NCBI GenBank assembly: GCA_964017125.1
Contig: CAXHKU010000977.1
Location: forward strand, 1-64,000
Length of the DNA: 64,000 nt
Direction of reading: 5' to 3'
From: Flabesymbios commensalis
Lineage: Eukaryota; Annelida; Polychaeta; Terebellida; Flabelligeridae
The stretch's first letter is position 1. Every line of letters begins with the position of its first letter. The translations under genes and the position numbers were made by a program. Below, piece after piece: positions 1 to 12,984 of this stretch. The notes below the pieces were generated by a model. That model ran no database searches, was not told the origin of the DNA, and saw only the letters and a list, made by a program, of their open reading frames with translations.

Positions 1-1674
1 CAATAATGAGCATCCACAGGGCTGGTCCAATGTCGTGTGTATGCTGGATAGGTACGAAACAATGCTAATGTTAACGGAATTTGCTGTAAATCTAATGGAT
101 CACGACCATAGGAGGATCTTACATTTGCTTTAAACACAGGCTATATAATAGTATTCTACCCTTTAATAATTAAAAGAGTGGCTCAGTCTGTCTCCTAGAG
201 GGCTCCAGCTAATCATTACCGTCATTCATTTGTTAAACAAATCTGTTCAACAATATCAAATGCAGAGTGCTCACAAGCAAAATATGAAACCATCCTGAAA
301 AAGTAGCATTTCAATTATTTAATTATATTGTGCATTACTTTATTTATGATGTGCGATATTAATAATTGTTGTTAGAAATGATAACCGAGACAAAACACTT
401 AAGCTTATCTAAACTGAATTAATGGAAATTTTGGCTGTATACTTATGTAAATACATTATTACATAATAAATTACCTTAATAAATTTACCTTATGTAAATA
501 CCTTAAAAGACAATGCTCTCTGATATTTTCATGAATAATGTACAGTAGGCCCTACTTTGTGTTTTTTCATAAAGAGACTGAATGAATCAAATATTTGTCA
601 TTTGTCATCAATAGAGCAACCTAGTTTATGCATGTTTCTTCAGTTCTAATGATCTGGATACAACAAGAATGCAATAGTCTACATTCAACAAGTTTTATTG
701 GGTGACAATGATCCGATTTCTTATTAGGAAAAGCTAGGGGGTTCATAGGCTTGAATTACCTCTGTACACCCCAAATGGTATGCAAATAGACAAACATACT
801 GCTTAAAAGTTCCCGGTAGGCCTACTCCATATTGCACTGCAAAATATTTAGACAGGAACAGGCACTTTTGAAAATCTAGAGTGGTAGGCTGATGTGTACA
901 TTGTCATAATTTTTTTGGCAAAATAGTAACGATATAGAATGTCATCATTGCATTAATTATGTGATGATCAGCAAAAAAGATGGCGACCATCTTTAATTTA
1001 TGCAAATTAGACTTTACACGGTTTTAAAATTTCAACCCTGATTATTTTTCCAAAGTCATGAGGCAAAATATGATAATTGGCAAATCATATTGCCGCTATC
1101 TTGTATTTATGCAATTTAGGCGTCTTATGAAGGACGATTATTTTTCCTTTCAATAAATATCACAAAGCTTTTTCTAAGAAGTCCCTGTGCCGAACAAAGA
1201 CCAGTGCAATCACCATCTAATATGTTATGGGACTGCATAATTGAATACATTAAGATATAACGGCGGTCATTTTGATTTTGATTTTTGACCACCTAAATCT
1301 AAAAAATCAGCTTGGAAAGGACTTTTTTCGCATTCAGCACATCCGAAATAGGTGAAAAACATGCTTTCCAACTTTTCTTCAAAAAGGCCAACAGCAATGT
1401 TAATATAGAAATTAATCACATTTTGTGCCTATAGTCTAAACTCAGCCGTGAAATCTACAGCAGCCCTGATCAATCATTATCACATGTAGACGTAATGCAC
1501 TTTTACTATAGTATACACCCTCTTACGTAATGCAAATTACGGAAATCACAATACTAACAGTAGATCGACCCAATGATAAAGACCCGTGAAGGCTTTCTCA
1601 ACTCACACGATCTTTGCTGAAATGTTACTGTAATGTTATCAGGCAAACGTCGAGTCAGGTGTTAGTTGGCTTTA
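1..1674. other. AT-rich non-coding stretch
   Basis: No frame of useful length and no recognisable gene. Around 977-993 there is a near-palindrome with arms AAGATGG and CCATCTT, followed by ATGCAAATTAG. The same words recur in the tandem array at 52.2-53.3 kb, so this is probably an old single unit of that type of repeat. A second such unit seems to lie near 1095-1125 (TTGCCGCTATCTTG) and a third near 1260 (GGCGGTCATTTTG). Confidence 0.6.
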
Positions 1675-1992
1675 TCAAATGTAATGAAATCAAATAAATG
1701 GGGTTTTACGCCACATTTGTGCACATGTAGGCTAAACTGGGTTAGAAGAAACTCCTGAGGATGGTGATATGAATGAGGTGGCACTGCCCTCCAGACACAT
1801 GATTCGAAATTGAGCCCTGTTGATCTGCGGCCAAGCACGTTAACTCTCGGTCATGGAGGCTGCCCACAATATTCAATCTTTACGATTGAGCGGGGAGGGT
1901 ACATTTTGTTCTTTGAAACTTGAATGCCAGAGCGGGGACGAGCCTGCGATTTCTGACTTTACAAGAAGGCACCAGGGCCCCTGCCCATTGGT
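1675..1992 (-). repeat. tRNA-derived SINE, decayed copy
   Basis: Matches the better preserved copy at 57815-58133 along its length in the same (minus) orientation. Shared words include CTAAACTGGG, CTCCTGAGGATGGTGA, CCTCCAGACACA and the tRNA-like block CTCTCGGTCATGGAGGCT. The pol III boxes of the 5' unit are more eroded here than in the other copy, so this looks older. The AT-rich end near 1680 (TGAAATCAAATAAAT) corresponds to the SINE tail. Confidence 0.75.
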
Positions 1993-4227
1993 ATTGTTGT
2001 TAGGCCCACATATATACAAACACATTACCTGATTACTGATATCAAGATGATGTGCTATGTATTCTTGCTATTATCTATAAGCTGATTGGCAAAACGGTTC
2101 CAATTGTTGATTTTTATGACATTGAGGATGTACTATATTGGTTTAAATATATATATTTTTTTAGTTTTCATATGTGTCGTTAAACTCACCTATGTAGTTA
2201 TTTCCCACATGATGGTTAGGATTATTATGACAACAGACGAGCCCATACCATTAATGTGTGGGCCATGGACTGCTGTATTAGTTTACCCAGGAAAATCACG
2301 TTTTCAACATGATGGTCACTGATTTCGACCACAGGGTCCGAAAAATGCAGATTCTCATAACTTTTTAATGACTGCGGAAAATGAGCTGAGCATGCGTATC
2401 AGTAGCTGAAATGCTGCTGATTCTAATAAACATATTCTCCACCTGATAAATCGTGACTCAGGCTTCGATATATGGCATGGCAGAATAGTACATTTACTGT
2501 TGGGCCAGCTTCGTAGACTGTGGGCCAACAGTAAACCAACGTCGGCTAACGTCTCATGTTTGCTGGGTATAATACTATATCTCGACATTCCAGGGCTATG
2601 TTACAGCTTATAATACATGTGTGATTAAATACAGTGTCATTGCGAATCTCTTTCAGTATACAGTGTCATTGCGAATATCTTTCACACAGAAGCAATTGAC
2701 AATGTAGTCCTATATGGACAGACAGTTCAAGTGACGAAAATTTATTATTTGAGTAATTTAAAACATCAAAATATGATTTAACTTTTATGGTTGTCTTAAA
2801 CTCAATATTATTATATAGCTGACATATTGAATACTTTATGCTTTGGCACAGGATAACGTCCAAAGAACTTTATTTTAACCTTAATATACCCATACATGTT
2901 ATGTTTCGGAATAAGATAAAACCGAATGATATGTGTTTATTTCTGACTAAATGTTTCACATTATATTGTTTTCAATGAGTTGTACTTCCACTATATGGCA
3001 CATACCGAGATAGTGGAAATTAATAGTTTTACCCTTCCATCCGTTCACCCCAGCCTCACATCATGACACATAATTAATTTCATCAACGGTTTGCACCGTT
3101 TTTAACATATTACAGTCACTTAATTTACCATTAATTTTGCAGAAATTGAATAAACTATTATCTCACCCCAATCTTTAAAGGGTTCTTAAGTAGGTTTTGT
3201 ACAGGCTTTGGCATTTAAGTATTGTTTATTCTGACGCACTATATATCCGAAAATAGCATGCCATTGAGATTTTATATGCACATATTATGCTAATTAAATC
3301 TCTAATTAGCACCAATAAAACAATTTCTTCAGCTCATTAAGTACATGATTTAACACTTAAGAACGATGAATTCGGGCTCTACCACCAACTACCTTATCTG
3401 TGCCATTGTTTTTGTGAGTGTACTCGGTATGCTAATTATTCAGTAATTTGGGCCCTAATTAAGGGGCTATATCATTAACTGGTACATGCTGCGGCACTTA
3501 AGAATGGCCTTGTTGGGATCCTGACGGTCTGCTCTACACATGATATACTTCAAAACTTTTGTACTCGCAATGCTAAATAAAACCGATCATCGTTAGATTA
3601 ACGTGTGAAGGTTGCTAAAAATGTCATGCTCAATCAGATGTTGAAATATTTATAACACGATTTTTCTAGAAAAAAAAAAAAAAAAAAAAATTGGGGGTTC
3701 CATGGTTGCATCGTGTTATATCCGATTTGAGTAGTAACGATTTGTTCTATAACGGATAATTACTGACATTTTATGCATTTTATTCAAACACACATTTTAG
3801 CGCTGAAATTGTTTAATTTACTGATCACTTTAAACCGCTAAGCGCGACTATAGTCGGCGCTTTAGTCCGTTTTAATAGCCATTTAAACATCAAAATTTAT
3901 AAATTGCTTTATCTTAAATTATAAATTAAACAAATACGAGTAGTTTTCTTTCATTTAAAATTGTGGGTCAAGGTAGTGAGACACAACTCCAAGTGTGTGA
4001 AAATTTAAATTACTTAATTCAGCGGTTTAAGGGTTAATATATTAGTCACCATGAACAAATTTTCTACAATATTTGCTGTACAAAAAAAATTTGTAGGCCT
4101 ATTAATATTCGTCATATATTTGTACATTTTTTTTTTTTTGCTTTTCATTTCATTGGTACATAGTGTAAGTCTACATAGACATCTACACCTTTGAAAAGAC
4201 ATTGATAAATCGGATATAACAGGTGTT
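1993..4227. other. Non-coding DNA with one hairpin repeat
   Basis: No supported gene; the short open frames have no recognisable motif. Holds one copy of the CCAATGTTGGCCCA palindromic family (2491-2568), a 22-base A tract near 3669-3690, and two inverted words about 500 bases apart (TTATATCCGATTT near 3717 and AAATCGGATATAAC near 4207) that could bound a small decayed foldback element. Confidence 0.5.
2491..2568. repeat. Palindromic hairpin repeat (PAL family)
   Basis: The core ACTGTTGGGCC..GGCCAACAGT folds on itself, and the right end reads ACGTCTCATGTTTGCTGGGT, the terminal word shared by the other copies of this family in the window. Confidence 0.7.
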
Positions 4228-4370
4228 GCGAAGTTGTGGCGAGGTTACTTACCCCCCTGTGGCCGAGGTTACCAAAGCTGTGGCGAGGCTACTCAGCCTT
4301 CTGTGGCGAGGTTAGAAAATCTGTGGCGAGATTACCTGTGGCGAGGTTACCTTGTGGCGAGGTTACCTGC
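4228..4370 (+). repeat. GTGGCGAGGTTAC minisatellite
   Basis: Seven or more degenerate copies of a 13-base word, GTGGCGAGGTTAC, some separated by variable spacers (CTT, CTGT, AAAGCT). Two overlapping 69- and 75-residue open frames across it are by-products of the repeat and are not genes. Confidence 0.85.
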
Positions 4371-6539
4371 TACCATAACAGGAATAGGCCTACCCCAACA
4401 ATATTGCGAGATATTGGCAATGGTACTAAATCTGACATTCTGACAGCTAAGTGTGTGTTTTGACAGAGTGTGTCAATGCTCAAAAGATCGTGTCGGTTGG
4501 AGCTCATTAGGACACGAAATGTCATGCATTCACTCAAAATACCTGGTTATAAATCCATATTATGACGATATAGCTCAGAAACGTTATTTAATGACAATTA
4601 TAATAAATAAAAATGTATATTTCACCATACTTTGTCCCTTTTTCATTTCAGATGATCGTAATAAAACGGTCAACTTATTTTAACTACATGAACGGGCATT
4701 GCAATAAAAGTTGTTATTCGGTCATATTTACTGCCAGAAGTGTATAAATTATATGAGTTTGCATTGCCTTCAATCGCTAAGGCCAAATATCTATTTTTAG
4801 TAATACGAAATTTGATATTTTGGAGATATATATCTTAGCAGAGGCCTAAGTGCTATATTGCGTAAGATAACACATGTGACTGCAGCAGTGAGAGGTGGGA
4901 GAGCGGGGGGGGGGGGGGAGCATACAGACTGACACCAGGAGAACACCTATCACAGCACACACAAAGCATTGACCCAATGTTGTTCCACTGTTTGTCCGCA
5001 ATCTTCGACGTCGGCACGACATAAAAACAACATTGGGTCAATGCTTCAGTAGCTGGGTTTGTTCACAGCTAATCAGCAATCTCGAGACGCTGACACAATG
5101 TTAGCCTAATGGTGGCCCGCTGTTTACAACACTGGGCCAGCATTATCCCGGCATTGGCCCACCAGTATATAGGCCTTCACGCGATAAATGTTCATCCAAT
5201 GCTTGCTTAATGCTGGCCCATCGTCTGCGGCAATGGCTCAGCAGTAAAACACCATTGGCTAAACGTCTCGTTTTTGCAAAGTCACCGGCAACTCGATACA
5301 CTGACACAATGTTGGTTCAATGTTGGAACAGTGTCATAAATGATGGCACAACATTTAACTAACATTAGATCAGTGAATCATGTTGACTGCCTAGAACCAG
5401 CATGACATAGAACGCTTCTGCTCACAGCAAAACCAAGTATCTGCTCATTTCACAAGTGTCCAGATACAACACATGTCTATTTTTTTTTTCTCATTCATCT
5501 TTCCAAGTACGAGTTCCTAGAATGCTTTCATCCTATTAATGCCACTGTAGGCGAGTAGGAAGTGGGTATTTTTGAAAACTCCATTTTTATCGTTGTTCGC
5601 CATAATTGGGTAACTCGATTTAAAAGTCCAATAGACGAAGTCTCATCAGATTTCGATTTTTCAGAAAAAATTGACAAAGAAAAAATTATCGAAAAATATC
5701 GCTTCGACTCAGATAACCTTTAATAGGATTAGGACCAAATAAAATTGTTCGCCTGAAAATAAATGTGAATAAACGGTCCTAGTTGGTCTGTAAAACATAT
5801 TTCCAGGACCGTAGGTCAATATTTTATTAATATAACAATATTTTATTTCAGGGAATGCTGTTAATAATGAATGTATTTGGTAAGTGAGCACCATATTGGA
5901 CGCTGGTTTCCCTAACTTAGCTACTCGCCCGTCGTGGGCACCACACGTCCCGCCATACCCGGCATGCACCTTGACAGTGGACCCATGTCACCTCATCACA
6001 TTAGCATAAATTAGGCCGCCATCTTGAATTCGTGGCGCAGCCAATTCACGTGTCAAGACTATACACGGACTAGCCTCAAATATTTTTGTTACATATATAC
6101 CAAGTTTCATTTTCAAAACCATTAAAGTGAGAGAAAATATAAAATACACAGTTTCGGAAAAGAAATTATAGCACAAATTGTGCGAGATTTTGAAAAATTT
6201 CATAGTCTAATTTTTCACGTTGAAACGCCTACTGCTCAGTTTTGCACGTACACCCATATCACAGGCCTGCTGGCCCAAGCATACAGCAGCGAGCTACTGG
6301 CTGGGTCTACGCGGCTGTGGTCACGTAGCCATATTTGATAAACCGATACAGGCTGACACCTGTGCGATCGGCCACACATTAACAGCAAACAATCATACAC
6401 AACACCACACCCGCCGTAAACCAAATAAACGCAACCGCCATGACGACAACCGAATTACACGACAATAAACGAAACGAAGCGAGCGATCGATTCGGACGTC
6501 ATCAAGAATGAATCGGCGATGACCATACCATATAAAAAA
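4371..6539. other. Non-coding DNA with repeat remnants
   Basis: No supported gene. 4610-4720 is similar to 20590-20680 (both run from a CATACTTTGTCC word to ACGGGCATTGC), so it belongs to a dispersed repeat. A 16-base G tract is near 4903. 4972-5375 is a cluster of palindromic repeats. Near 6020 there is a GCCGCCATCTTGAATTCG word like the cores of the tandem arrays elsewhere in the window. Confidence 0.5.
4972..5375. repeat. Cluster of four PAL hairpin repeats
   Basis: Four successive degenerate copies of the palindromic family, roughly 4972-5046, 5080-5165, 5190-5278 and 5292-5375. Each has CAATG(C/T)TGG-type arms facing their complement across a GTC..GAC centre. The first is clearest: ACCCAATGTTGTT pairs with AACAACATTGGGT. 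The third ends in the family word ACGTCTCGTTTTTGC. Confidence 0.65.
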
Positions 6540-7255
6540 AAAGTAGAGTGTTCACCGCAGAAATCATTCGTCAGTGAAATGATATATTATATCATCAGTT
6601 CGCGTAGACTACTGTCAGTCATGTTTTAAAATACTATTTCCAAAACAAATGTAGCTGTTTTAACTGCAGTCACATTTACCATCAGCCAGAGAACGAAATT
6701 TTCTCATGATAGTTGATTTCAGTAGATCAAACTTATATAAATAACAAAATATTCGATTTGACAGTTGCGCTATAGCGAAACACTTACAACATTTGCATGT
6801 GTTTTTCGATTTGCAAGAAAAAAATTTTTTGACTCAAGTCGATTTACTATATACTATTATCATAGCTTAGCATAGCATTTAGTAATTATTTCTGGCATTC
6901 TATATACAATCTTGACCTACAGTTTTCACAAAATATATATATGTGTGATTACGTGAAAAGAAATTATATGCAATCCCAGTGAAGAATATTCAAATATCTC
7001 AGCAACCCCTGTATCTCACAACATGCGACATAGCATGGACAATCTCAAAAACCTACACTGCTACAGATTCAACATATACTGACATTTTTAATAAAGTCTA
7101 GACGGCAATGTACAGTCTAACCCACGCACGACACGTCACCGAAATAGCTGGTATGTGTTAAAATGACATACCATTTCAACACCGTTTGAGCCAATAGGCC
7201 TGCATTCTCAAAGGTTTTATTAATTAAATAATTTTACTCAACCAAACATTTCAAA
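6540..7255. other. Sequence upstream of gypsy fossil, with inverted LTR-like piece
   Basis: No LTR in direct orientation is visible before the gag-like region. About 7095-7135 instead carries CGGCAATGTACAGTC and CGCACGACACG, both exact reverse complements of parts of the LTR near 12610-12638 and in the matching order. A related LTR is therefore present here as an inverted remnant. A perfect 17-base AT palindrome lies near 6579. Confidence 0.5.
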
Positions 7256-10200
7256 ATGTCTACAACACACAAAAGTGAAAGTTTCGTGTCTACGCCTCTG
7301 GAAGGTCAGGGAGCTCGCCGAAAAGACAATTATTACTTGGAAAGCGAGGAGAACGAAGTTCGTTTCCGCGAGGCTGACAATGAGTACAAAAGGCTTAAAG
7401 AGGATTTTGCTCGAATCGCTCGAAATCGACGAACAAGAAATCACTCTAGGAGTGACTCGTCAAAAAGCCCTTCACCACGCAAAAGACAGCCCCCGAGACG
7501 TTCAACGAACTTACCTAAATTCAGGATAGCAACCTTTTACGCTACAGATGTTGAGCTATGGTTCAAGCAGATCGAAACACGGTTCGATCTTCATCAAATT
7601 AACAACGATGATGAGCGGTACAGTCTGACATGTGCAGCACTTTCAGGCGAGGTCGCCTCTGATGTGAGAGATGTCCTACTCCAACCTTTCAGGTCGCACA
7701 AGTACGAAAGCTTGAAAAGTATATTGATTGAGCGACAAGATTTAACCACACCCGAACAGGTAAATAAGGTGATTTCCGGAGAAAAGATGGGCTCGGACAT
7801 CCCCTCAAGATTTTTAAGATGCCTCTAGAAGACGGCAGGTTTCGGAACCCAAGCAGTGGGCAAATGCCGACTTCAATTCGTGCCCATTTGGCCACACAGC
7901 CAGATAGTGCTACTTTGGAGAGTTTGGCCATGTTGGCCGACAGGGCCCTAGCTTCAGAGACGGATGTGGAAGAGAGTAAGCCGGGGGTTGCAGAGATTAA
8001 GATCGACGAAACTGCTAAATTAGTGGGAGTGCTCGAGGACTTATCAAAAAGATTAAAGAATTTAGAGACCGAGACAGCAGCGGAAAAGAAGAGGAACTCA
8101 GGACGTGGACGTGCTAATGATAATTATGTACCTAGGCCCCCATTCATTCCAAACGCTCAGGCCACAGAGTTTGTTCCTAACAAACAAGGTAATTTTAAAA
8201 TTGACAGGCAAAATATTCGTCCATACGCACCGCCGCAGAACGCACAGCAAAATAATGCTGCGAACCAGATCGATACGGCTAATGCACCTGTTTGCTACTT
8301 TCACCAAACTTTCGGTGACAAGGCATGCACGTGCAGAAACCCTTGCGCAATTTCTTTAAACTGCCAAGCCAGAGCAAGGTAGCGACTCTTGCATCTGGCG
8401 GGATAACCAAGACGCGACATGACTCCGTGGAAGCTACCCTTCCCAAGTTGTTTCACTCTAAGTTATTGTACGTCGCAGTCAAAAATAATAAATGCAAATA
8501 TATGATTGACACGGGCGCAGCGGTCAGCGTTTTGCCGAAATCTTGCGCTAACAGGATTTCGGACGCAGACTGCCTCCCCCTGGTGGCCTCTAACAACACT
8601 ACTATCAATACCTACGGCAACAGTAAACGCGTCGTCGACGTCGGCTTAAGACGTGACTATCCGTGGACATTTATAGTGGCGGACGTGCAACAACCCATCA
8701 TAGGGGCCGATTTTTCAATTCATTACAATTTGCTAGTAGACCTAAGAAGTCGATGTCTTAGAGACATGAGAACCGGTTTAGCTATTCCCGCTTCATTGTC
8801 GTCAATCAGACCACTGTCATTGAACAGAGTGGACACTGTTCATAATGAATACACTAAACTTTTAGGTCAGTTCCCGGAACTGACTTGCCCTACGACAAAG
8901 GGTGAAACCGTTAAACACGGTATTACACATAAAATCGTAACGAAAGGACACCCCGTGCTCGCGCGCCCACGACGATTGGCACCCGATAAACTTGTCACTG
9001 CGAAACGCGAGTTCAACGACATGATCAAGTTGGCGTTATCGAACCCAGCGACAGTGAATGTTTCTCAGCGCTTCATATGGTACCAAAGAAAAATGGCGAC
9101 TGGAGACCATGTGGAGATTACGGAAGCTTGAACGCTCAGACCGTACTCGACCGTTACCCAATACCACATATTCAGGATTTCACGCAGCGATTAGCTGTCT
9201 CAAAATTTTTTTTAAAAAAAGGTTTGATTTGATTAGATTACCAAATTCCTGTGGAACCGTCAGACATACACAAGACAGCCGTCACTACACCTTTTGGTCT
9301 TTTTAATTTTACCAGGACACCATTTGGTCTGCGAAATTTCGGCCAAACGTTTCAGCGTTTCATAGACCACGTTACACGCAGACTTGATTTCGTTTTTGTG
9401 TATTTAGACGACCTTCTGGTAACCAGTCCAGATCATAAAACTCACAAAAAACATTTAAAAATTATTTTTGCCCGACTAGCCGAATACGGCATCATCATCA
9501 GTCCTGAGAAGTGTCAGTTTGGTGCAACTGAGTTAAGTTTCTTAGGGCACCTCGTTTGTGCTGAAGGAATTTCGCAGTTACAGTGCGCCGTCGACGCCAT
9601 AGTCAATTTCGTAAAGCCCGAAAAGCAACGAGCGTTGCGAAGATATTTAGGAATGGTAAATTATTATCACCGTTTCATACCGCAATGCGCATCGAAGTTG
9701 ACGCCAGTAAACAATTTATTGACAGCAGCCAATGACGGTCATACAAGACTGTCACCGAAGTCGAATTTTGAATTGAAGTGGGACGAGAATCCAGAGTCAG
9801 CATTTTCCGAGTCCAAACAAATATTGGCAAACGCTACCATTCTGGTACACTCAGATCCTATGGCTCAATTAAACATCACGTGTGACGCTAGTGATGTCGC
9901 CGTAGGTGGCGTTCTGCAGCAATATTTGAATGGTATGTGGCAGCCACTCTTGTTTTTCAGCAAGAAGCTGAGTCCAGCGGAGACACGCTATAGCGCGTTT
10001 GACTGTGAGCTTTTGGCAGTATATGACACCATAAAACATTTCAGACATAATCTAGAAGGACGCAATTTTTTTGTAAACACTGATCATAAACCTTTGACAT
10101 TTGTGATGTCATCTGTTACTGAACGCCCGTCCCTACGCCAAACACGCCGAATTCACTACGACATTAGGTACGTTAAAGGAGAGACAAATTTCGTCGCCGA

Positions 10201-12120
10201 TGCGCTGTCACGACTGTCAGTGTCTGTGATAGACAATGGACCAGCGATTAATTATAAAGATTTAAGTATTGATCAAGCTCAGGACGCGGAATTCACGAGA
10301 CTGCGACACTCGACTTCATCCACTTTGAATTTCAAATTACTCAAATCATTTGACAATCAGCTGATTTGGTGCGATGTGTCCACGGGACATAACTGGCCGT
10401 ACATTACTGCGAAATTTCGCAGAAAAGTTTTTTCAAACCTACAGGGTTTAGGCCACCCATCTCATAGAGCTACAAAACCTTTGATAAACACACGATTTGT
10501 TTAGCATGGCATGAATATTGACATCGCTAAATGGTGTCGTTCCTGTAAAGGTTGTCAGACCGCCAAAGTTTCACGTCACAACACACCAGTTTTCGGCAAG
10601 TTCACTGAACCTACCGAGAGATTTGATCATGTCCACATCGACATAGTCGAACCCTTACCCTACGCTAATGGCTTTAGATATCTACTGACTTGCGTCGATC
10701 GTTTTACACGTTGTCTGGAAGCCATACCCATTGTAGATATTCGGGCCGAAACGGTCGCTGATGCCTTCTTCAGCGGGTGGATAGCATGCTACGGTACTCC
10801 CGCCACTATCACCACAGATAGGGGCACGCAGTTCGAGTCAAAATTGTGGGATAATTTGTGTAACCGATTCGGGATAATACAGAATCGCACCACGAGCTAT
10901 CACCCCCAGTCGAATGGCATGGTCGAACGTTTCCACCGCCAGTTGAAAGCCGCCATTATGGCGCACGAATTACCGAATCCATGGACTATTACTTTACCCT
11001 CAGTACTTTTAGGCATTCGTTCCGCAGTCAAAGAGAGGCTAGGCAGATCGGCTGCCGAGATGATATACGGTACGACACTCAGACTCCCAGGAGAGTTTAC
11101 GCAACAGTACACCGTCGACGCCAACACAGATTTGGAGAATTACTCAGATAAGCTACGCGTAGCCATGTCGCGTCTCCGTTTATGTCCGCCATGTGACACA
11201 CACCAGAAAAACATTTTCCAGTACAAGTAAATAGAAACATGCACACATGTATTCTTGCGACGAATCGCAATTGCGCCGCCTCTGACCGCCCCTTACAACG
11301 GCCCATATAAGGTCGTCGCGAGTAGTGGCAGAGTCATGAAAATCCTGATTAAAGGCAAGGTGGAAACGGTCTCATTAGACCGAGTTAAAACCGCACATTT
11401 AGAGTGCAAGCCTACGACAGGTCCGACAACACAGCGTACAATGCCAACAAAAAAACAGAGCTCGAAGACTACCAGGATCGCTAGTGGGAATCCACAGGAC
11501 CCATCAAGACCTAGTAGTGCGAACACTCAGACGTCCAACAGGACGATGGTTAAACAGACACAGTCGACGGCAGTCAGAAGCAGTACCAAATTGGCCACTG
11601 TCCCTCAGCAACAAGCTGATAAAGTTAAATTGCCTAACAAAGGCAAATCTTATGTAGCGCCACATTCGCGAGCCCCCGCCGTGTCCCGCGCTAACGGGGA
11701 CGGCGGCGGTTTGCGAACGTACTCATGCATACCTTTACATTTACGGGGTAAAACCCCTGGTTCAGCCGATGCCGTAAAAGACTCGAATACAGGAAATAGT
11801 TCGAATATCGCTAATCGCGACAAAATTTCGATGGACGCAGCCGTGAGGAAAACCAAAGTCGGACGAACAATCCAGACTCCTGCCCAGTTCGTGCAGATGG
11901 TCCACGCCATAGTGGCGCCTAACGACATCTATGGCGGGACAAACCGCACGTACCGTAATTATGATAATTTTAATTTGTAAATATGAATTCGCCAGGCCTG
12001 GCACCATTAATTAGAATAGGTCAACTGCAATTAAATTATTGAGCAAAATATTTGCTACCTAATAATGGATGTATTAATTAAATGAATCGGTTGGTCGCAG
12101 CAAAGCAGCATAAGTAATTC

Positions 12121-12290
12121 AATGGACAATTGGTGTTATGAGGATGGGACAATTAGTGTTACGAGGATCGGACGATTGGTGTTATGAGGATGGGACAATC
12201 ATTTTAACTACGGATGCTGCGACCACAACCACCCACGCTGTATTTTTTTCACCACAACCACCCACGCTGTCTTTTTTCACACCTGACTGT
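12121..12290 (+). repeat. Short tandem repeats before the gypsy LTR
   Basis: Three copies of a roughly 26-base unit (GACAATTGGTGTTATGAGGA and variants) at about 12125-12200, then two copies of ACCACAACCACCCACGCTGT separated by a T tract. They lie between the end of the coding remains and the polypurine-like stretch before the LTR. Confidence 0.75.
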
Positions 12291-12397
12291 TTTAAATAGT
12301 TCTAAGAGGTTACGTTCTGTACAGTTCCCGATGCTTTCACGACGCACGTCTCGTACAAGTTAGTTGGGTTCCTACGTTATCACTAACCCGGGGGTAA

Positions 12398-12695
12398 TGT
12401 AGGATCTCTGCCTCGCTAGATCATCGTGACAGTCGACCCTAGTCTCCCCGGACGAGGGTGATGGCTGGACGGCTGCCTCGCTTCAGTATATTAGTGACAT
12501 GCGCATAAACCCAATCCCCACGCGGTCGTGGCCTTTTTCGCTACTTGTAGTCGAGCCCCTGACGACTGCAGATGTGTTGCAGATTGGCAGATTAGAGTTA
12601 GCCTAGGGGCGTGTCGTGCGCGGGACTGTACATTGCCGATGTTTTATGTCTAGACAAATAAATATAATGAACTGAAGAAGAGTTTTGTGAAGTCA
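12398..12695 (+). repeat. Probable LTR of the gypsy fossil
   Basis: Starts TGTAGGATCT directly after the purine-rich CCCGGGGGTAA, the usual polypurine-tract/LTR junction in this group, and carries an AATAAA near 12657. The right border is uncertain. A word resembling a primer-binding site for tRNA-Trp (GTTGACCCGACG, near 12705) follows it, which is the arrangement expected after a 5' LTR, not a 3' one. Confidence 0.55.
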
Positions 12696-12802
12696 ATCGG
12701 AACCGTTGACCCGACGGGGAAGGAAGGAAGATAGAAATAAAATGGTGAATGATAAGCGGGTTTAGCCGTTCACCCTACCGGTAGACCCACCTGCTATTCC
12801 CA

Positions 12803-12984
12803 TAAGCCTACTATAGGCTGTGTGATGACAGAATACTGGATCTATGGGTGTTGTCGTTTTTTGAGAAGATGTGAGTGATAGTCATTTGGGACACACATTA
12901 TAAGGACACAAAAAAACAGTGCCCAGAATCCGTTTTGTGAACCATATTAAAACATTATTGGAATGAGTTCCAATAATGTAAAAA
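12803..12984 (+). repeat. R1 dispersed repeat, 3' end only
   Basis: From GCCTACTATAGGCTGTG to the terminal hairpin it matches R1 copies at 21680-21864, 22715-22862 and 49040-49225. The end is a 12-bp perfect stem with a TGAG loop (12952-12979), followed by AAAAA, after which the copies diverge. The left part of R1 is absent. Confidence 0.8.

Larger units (their letters stand above)
7256..12715 (+). mobile_element. Ty3/gypsy LTR retrotransposon fossil, CsRn1-like
   Basis: Broken fossil of a Ty3/gypsy retroelement; I count roughly three to six breaks. Parts in order: gag-like region about 7.26-8.38 kb ending in a C-H-C-C cluster (CYFHQTFGDKACTC), the zinc-finger style known for the CsRn1/Kabuki clade; retroviral-type protease about 8.4-8.8 kb (IDTGAAVSVLP); reverse transcriptase about 8.9-9.8 kb (VYLDDLL); RNase H about 9.8-10.3 kb (TCDASDVAVGG, then TDHKPL); integrase about 10.5-11.2 kb with zinc-binding and catalytic-core motifs; a GPY/F-type module near 11.3 kb (APYNGPYKV); and a Ser/Thr/Gln-rich tail to about 11.98 kb. 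The order protease-RT-RNase H-integrase is that of Ty3/gypsy. No envelope-like gene is seen. A probable LTR follows at 12398. Without a direct 5' LTR the age cannot be read from LTR divergence; the decay suggests an old but not ancient insertion. Confidence 0.9.

Noticed and set aside
4234-4463. Two overlapping Arg/Leu-rich frames
   Set aside because: Both are translations of the GTGGCGAGGTTAC minisatellite in different frames.
11400-11980. Envelope-like gene after the gypsy integrase
   Set aside because: The tail is Ser/Thr/Gln-rich without signal peptide, membrane segment or cysteine pattern. It reads as an extension after the GPY/F module.
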